Below are positions 7,227 through 8,222 of a DNA stretch of 8,222 bases, piece after piece. The stretch is from Flavobacteriales bacterium (GTDB lineage Bacteria > Bacteroidota > Bacteroidia > DT-38), in contig JABSPR010000289.1 in NCBI GenBank assembly GCA_013214975.1, positions 1 through 8,222 of the forward strand, in the 5' to 3' direction. Made by a program: the position numbers and the translations under genes. How positions within the stretch are numbered: the first letter of the stretch is position 1; each line of letters starts with the position of its first letter. The notes below the pieces were generated by a model. That model searched no databases. It saw only the letters and a list, made by a program, of their open reading frames with translations, and was not told where the DNA came from.

Positions 7227-8222
7227 ATGATCCAAAAAAGCTTTTCTAACCTAAATGAAGAATTTAATGAGGGCTTATTTTTCAATATTATTAAGAAAAA
7301 CCTTCCATGGCTTTTCTTGTTTTTCTTTATAGGCTTATTAAGTGCATTTCTAATTATTCGGTATTCGCAAGAAGTTCACCAGTCTAATTCTATTATTCAG
7401 TTAAGCGATAACAATCAGGCAAAACGAGTCCTTAATGTTGAAGACATATATAAGCAAAAAGGATTAGTAGCGCAAATTGAGCTTCTAAAATCAAACGTCT
7501 TTATTAAGCGTGTTCTAAATCAACTCCCTTTAGAGCATTCTTATTTCATAGAAGGCACCTTTAAAAACAATGAACTTTATAACAAGTCGCCCTTTAACGT
7601 CGAAACAAAAATTAAAACAGAAGGGATCTATGGTATAAATGTTTTTGTATGTTTTATAAGCGAGAGAGAAGTCAAGGTGTCTTACCGTTTTGGGGGGAAA
7701 GAATTTACAGAATCCGGAATCCTTCCAGAGTGGATACAGTTTCCTCACTTCGACCTAAAAATCAACATACTGGATTTCAATAGCTTAATATTCTCCTTGC
7801 CTGAAGAAGATAAAAAACTGTACTTCTTCCAAATGAATAACGTTAATAATTTAATATCACAGTACAGAAATCAACTTCAAGTTGTAATCGCGAATCATGA
7901 AGCTAGAACTATCAGTGTTTCTTTTCTGGACAATAACGCGAAAAAAAGTTCTGAAGTAGTGAACAAAATAGCTGAAGAGTTTATAGAATATGATGTTGAA
8001 AAAAAGGCAGAAAGTGCTAGCAATATTATTCAATTTATAGATGAGCAACTTAAAAATGTATTTAGCACTTTAAAATCTTCAGAATCCTCAATACAAGAGT
8101 TCAAAAGGAGAAATCGATTTAATTTAAATGATAACATTTCATCTAATTATATTGACAAAATAGAAGTAGCAAAAACAGAGCTAATCAACCTTGATTTTGA
8201 AAAAGAGATAATATCGAATATT
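7227..8222 (+). CDS. Polysaccharide co-polymerase (Wzz/GumC/Wzc-like), N-terminal part, runs off the right edge
   Basis: An open frame of 332 codons starts at ATG 7227, 16 bp after the export lipoprotein, and is still open at the last base. Residues 17-26 (LFFNIIKKNL) form a short cytoplasmic lead-in, and 27-45 (PWLFLFFFIGLLSAFLIIR) the first membrane span, the normal start of a Wzz-type chain-length protein. A large periplasmic domain follows; residues 213-275 (YRNQLQVV, ISVSFLDNNAKKSSEVVNKIAEEFIEYD, IIQFIDEQL) resemble the pattern seen in GumC/Wzc proteins of Bacteroidota. From about 255 onward the residues look like long coiled-coil helices. The protein should control chain length and couple synthesis to the outer-membrane exporter. 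The second membrane span, any Walker A/B tyrosine kinase domain and the tyrosine-rich tail lie outside the window, so it cannot be decided whether this is a full Wzc-type kinase or a kinase-less form. Confidence 0.85.
   Translation, partial: MIQKSFSNLNEEFNEGLFFNIIKKNLPWLFLFFFIGLLSAFLIIRYSQEVHQSNSIIQLSDNNQAKRVLNVEDIYKQKGLVAQIELLKSNVFIKRVLNQLPLEHSYFIEGTFKNNELYNKSPFNVETKIKTEGIYGINVFVCFISEREVKVSYRFGGKEFTESGILPEWIQFPHFDLKINILDFNSLIFSLPEEDKKLYFFQMNNVNNLISQYRNQLQVVIANHEARTISVSFLDNNAKKSSEVVNKIAEEFIEYDVEKKAESASNIIQFIDEQLKNVFSTLKSSESSIQEFKRRNRFNLNDNISSNYIDKIEVAKTELINLDFEKEIISNI

Noticed and set aside
7530..8048. Reverse-strand open frames at 7530-7748 and 7857-8048
   Set aside because: They are shadows of the co-polymerase reading frame, which is open from 7227 to the right edge and carries clear family features.
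1..8222. CRISPR array, tRNA/rRNA genes, toxin-antitoxin or defence system
   Set aside because: No regularly spaced repeats, no tRNA- or rRNA-like sequence and no defence-type genes were seen; intergenic gaps are all under 180 bp.

Overview
The window is AT-rich bacterial DNA that most likely comes from a member of the Bacteroidota. Three things point there. The leader regions are A/T-rich and lack clear Shine-Dalgarno sequences. A TAnnTTTG-type -7 box lies upstream of the reverse-strand gene. The export proteins are of the short Wza-like lipoprotein and GumC/Wzc-like types usual in that phylum. The genus cannot be read from the sequence.

Left edge (1-230): the 3' end of an IS3-family insertion sequence. 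It holds the last 58 codons of the transposase, a perfect 32-bp palindrome that overlaps the transposase stop codon and should terminate transcription from both sides, and a probable right terminal repeat ending ...GACTAGACA at about 230. This end lies only 6 bp from the stop codon of the next gene.

Metabolic pair (237-3220): an intact NAD(P)-dependent aldehyde dehydrogenase on the reverse strand is divergent from a complete dihydrolipoyl dehydrogenase (lpdA, E3). Their 179-bp shared intergenic region carries a -7-like box for the dehydrogenase and a perfect 8-bp inverted repeat in its leader.

Polysaccharide locus (3254-8222, continuing past the right edge): four genes on the forward strand, closely spaced. 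They encode a class II glutamine amidotransferase of the asparagine synthetase (AsnB) family, a GT4 glycosyltransferase, a short Wza-like outer-membrane polysaccharide export lipoprotein, and the first 332 codons of a Wzz/GumC/Wzc-like polysaccharide co-polymerase. lpdA lies 33 bp upstream with no visible terminator, so it may be co-transcribed. The likely scheme is that the glycosyltransferase (and perhaps the amidotransferase) builds a surface glycan, while the co-polymerase and the export lipoprotein control chain length and span the envelope. Flippase, polymerase and initiating transferase genes are not in view and would be expected downstream.

I see no convincing new system. The points most worth checking are the amidotransferase in a glycan locus (sugar amidation or asparagine synthesis?), the shared IS/host terminator, and the palindrome in the aldehyde dehydrogenase leader.
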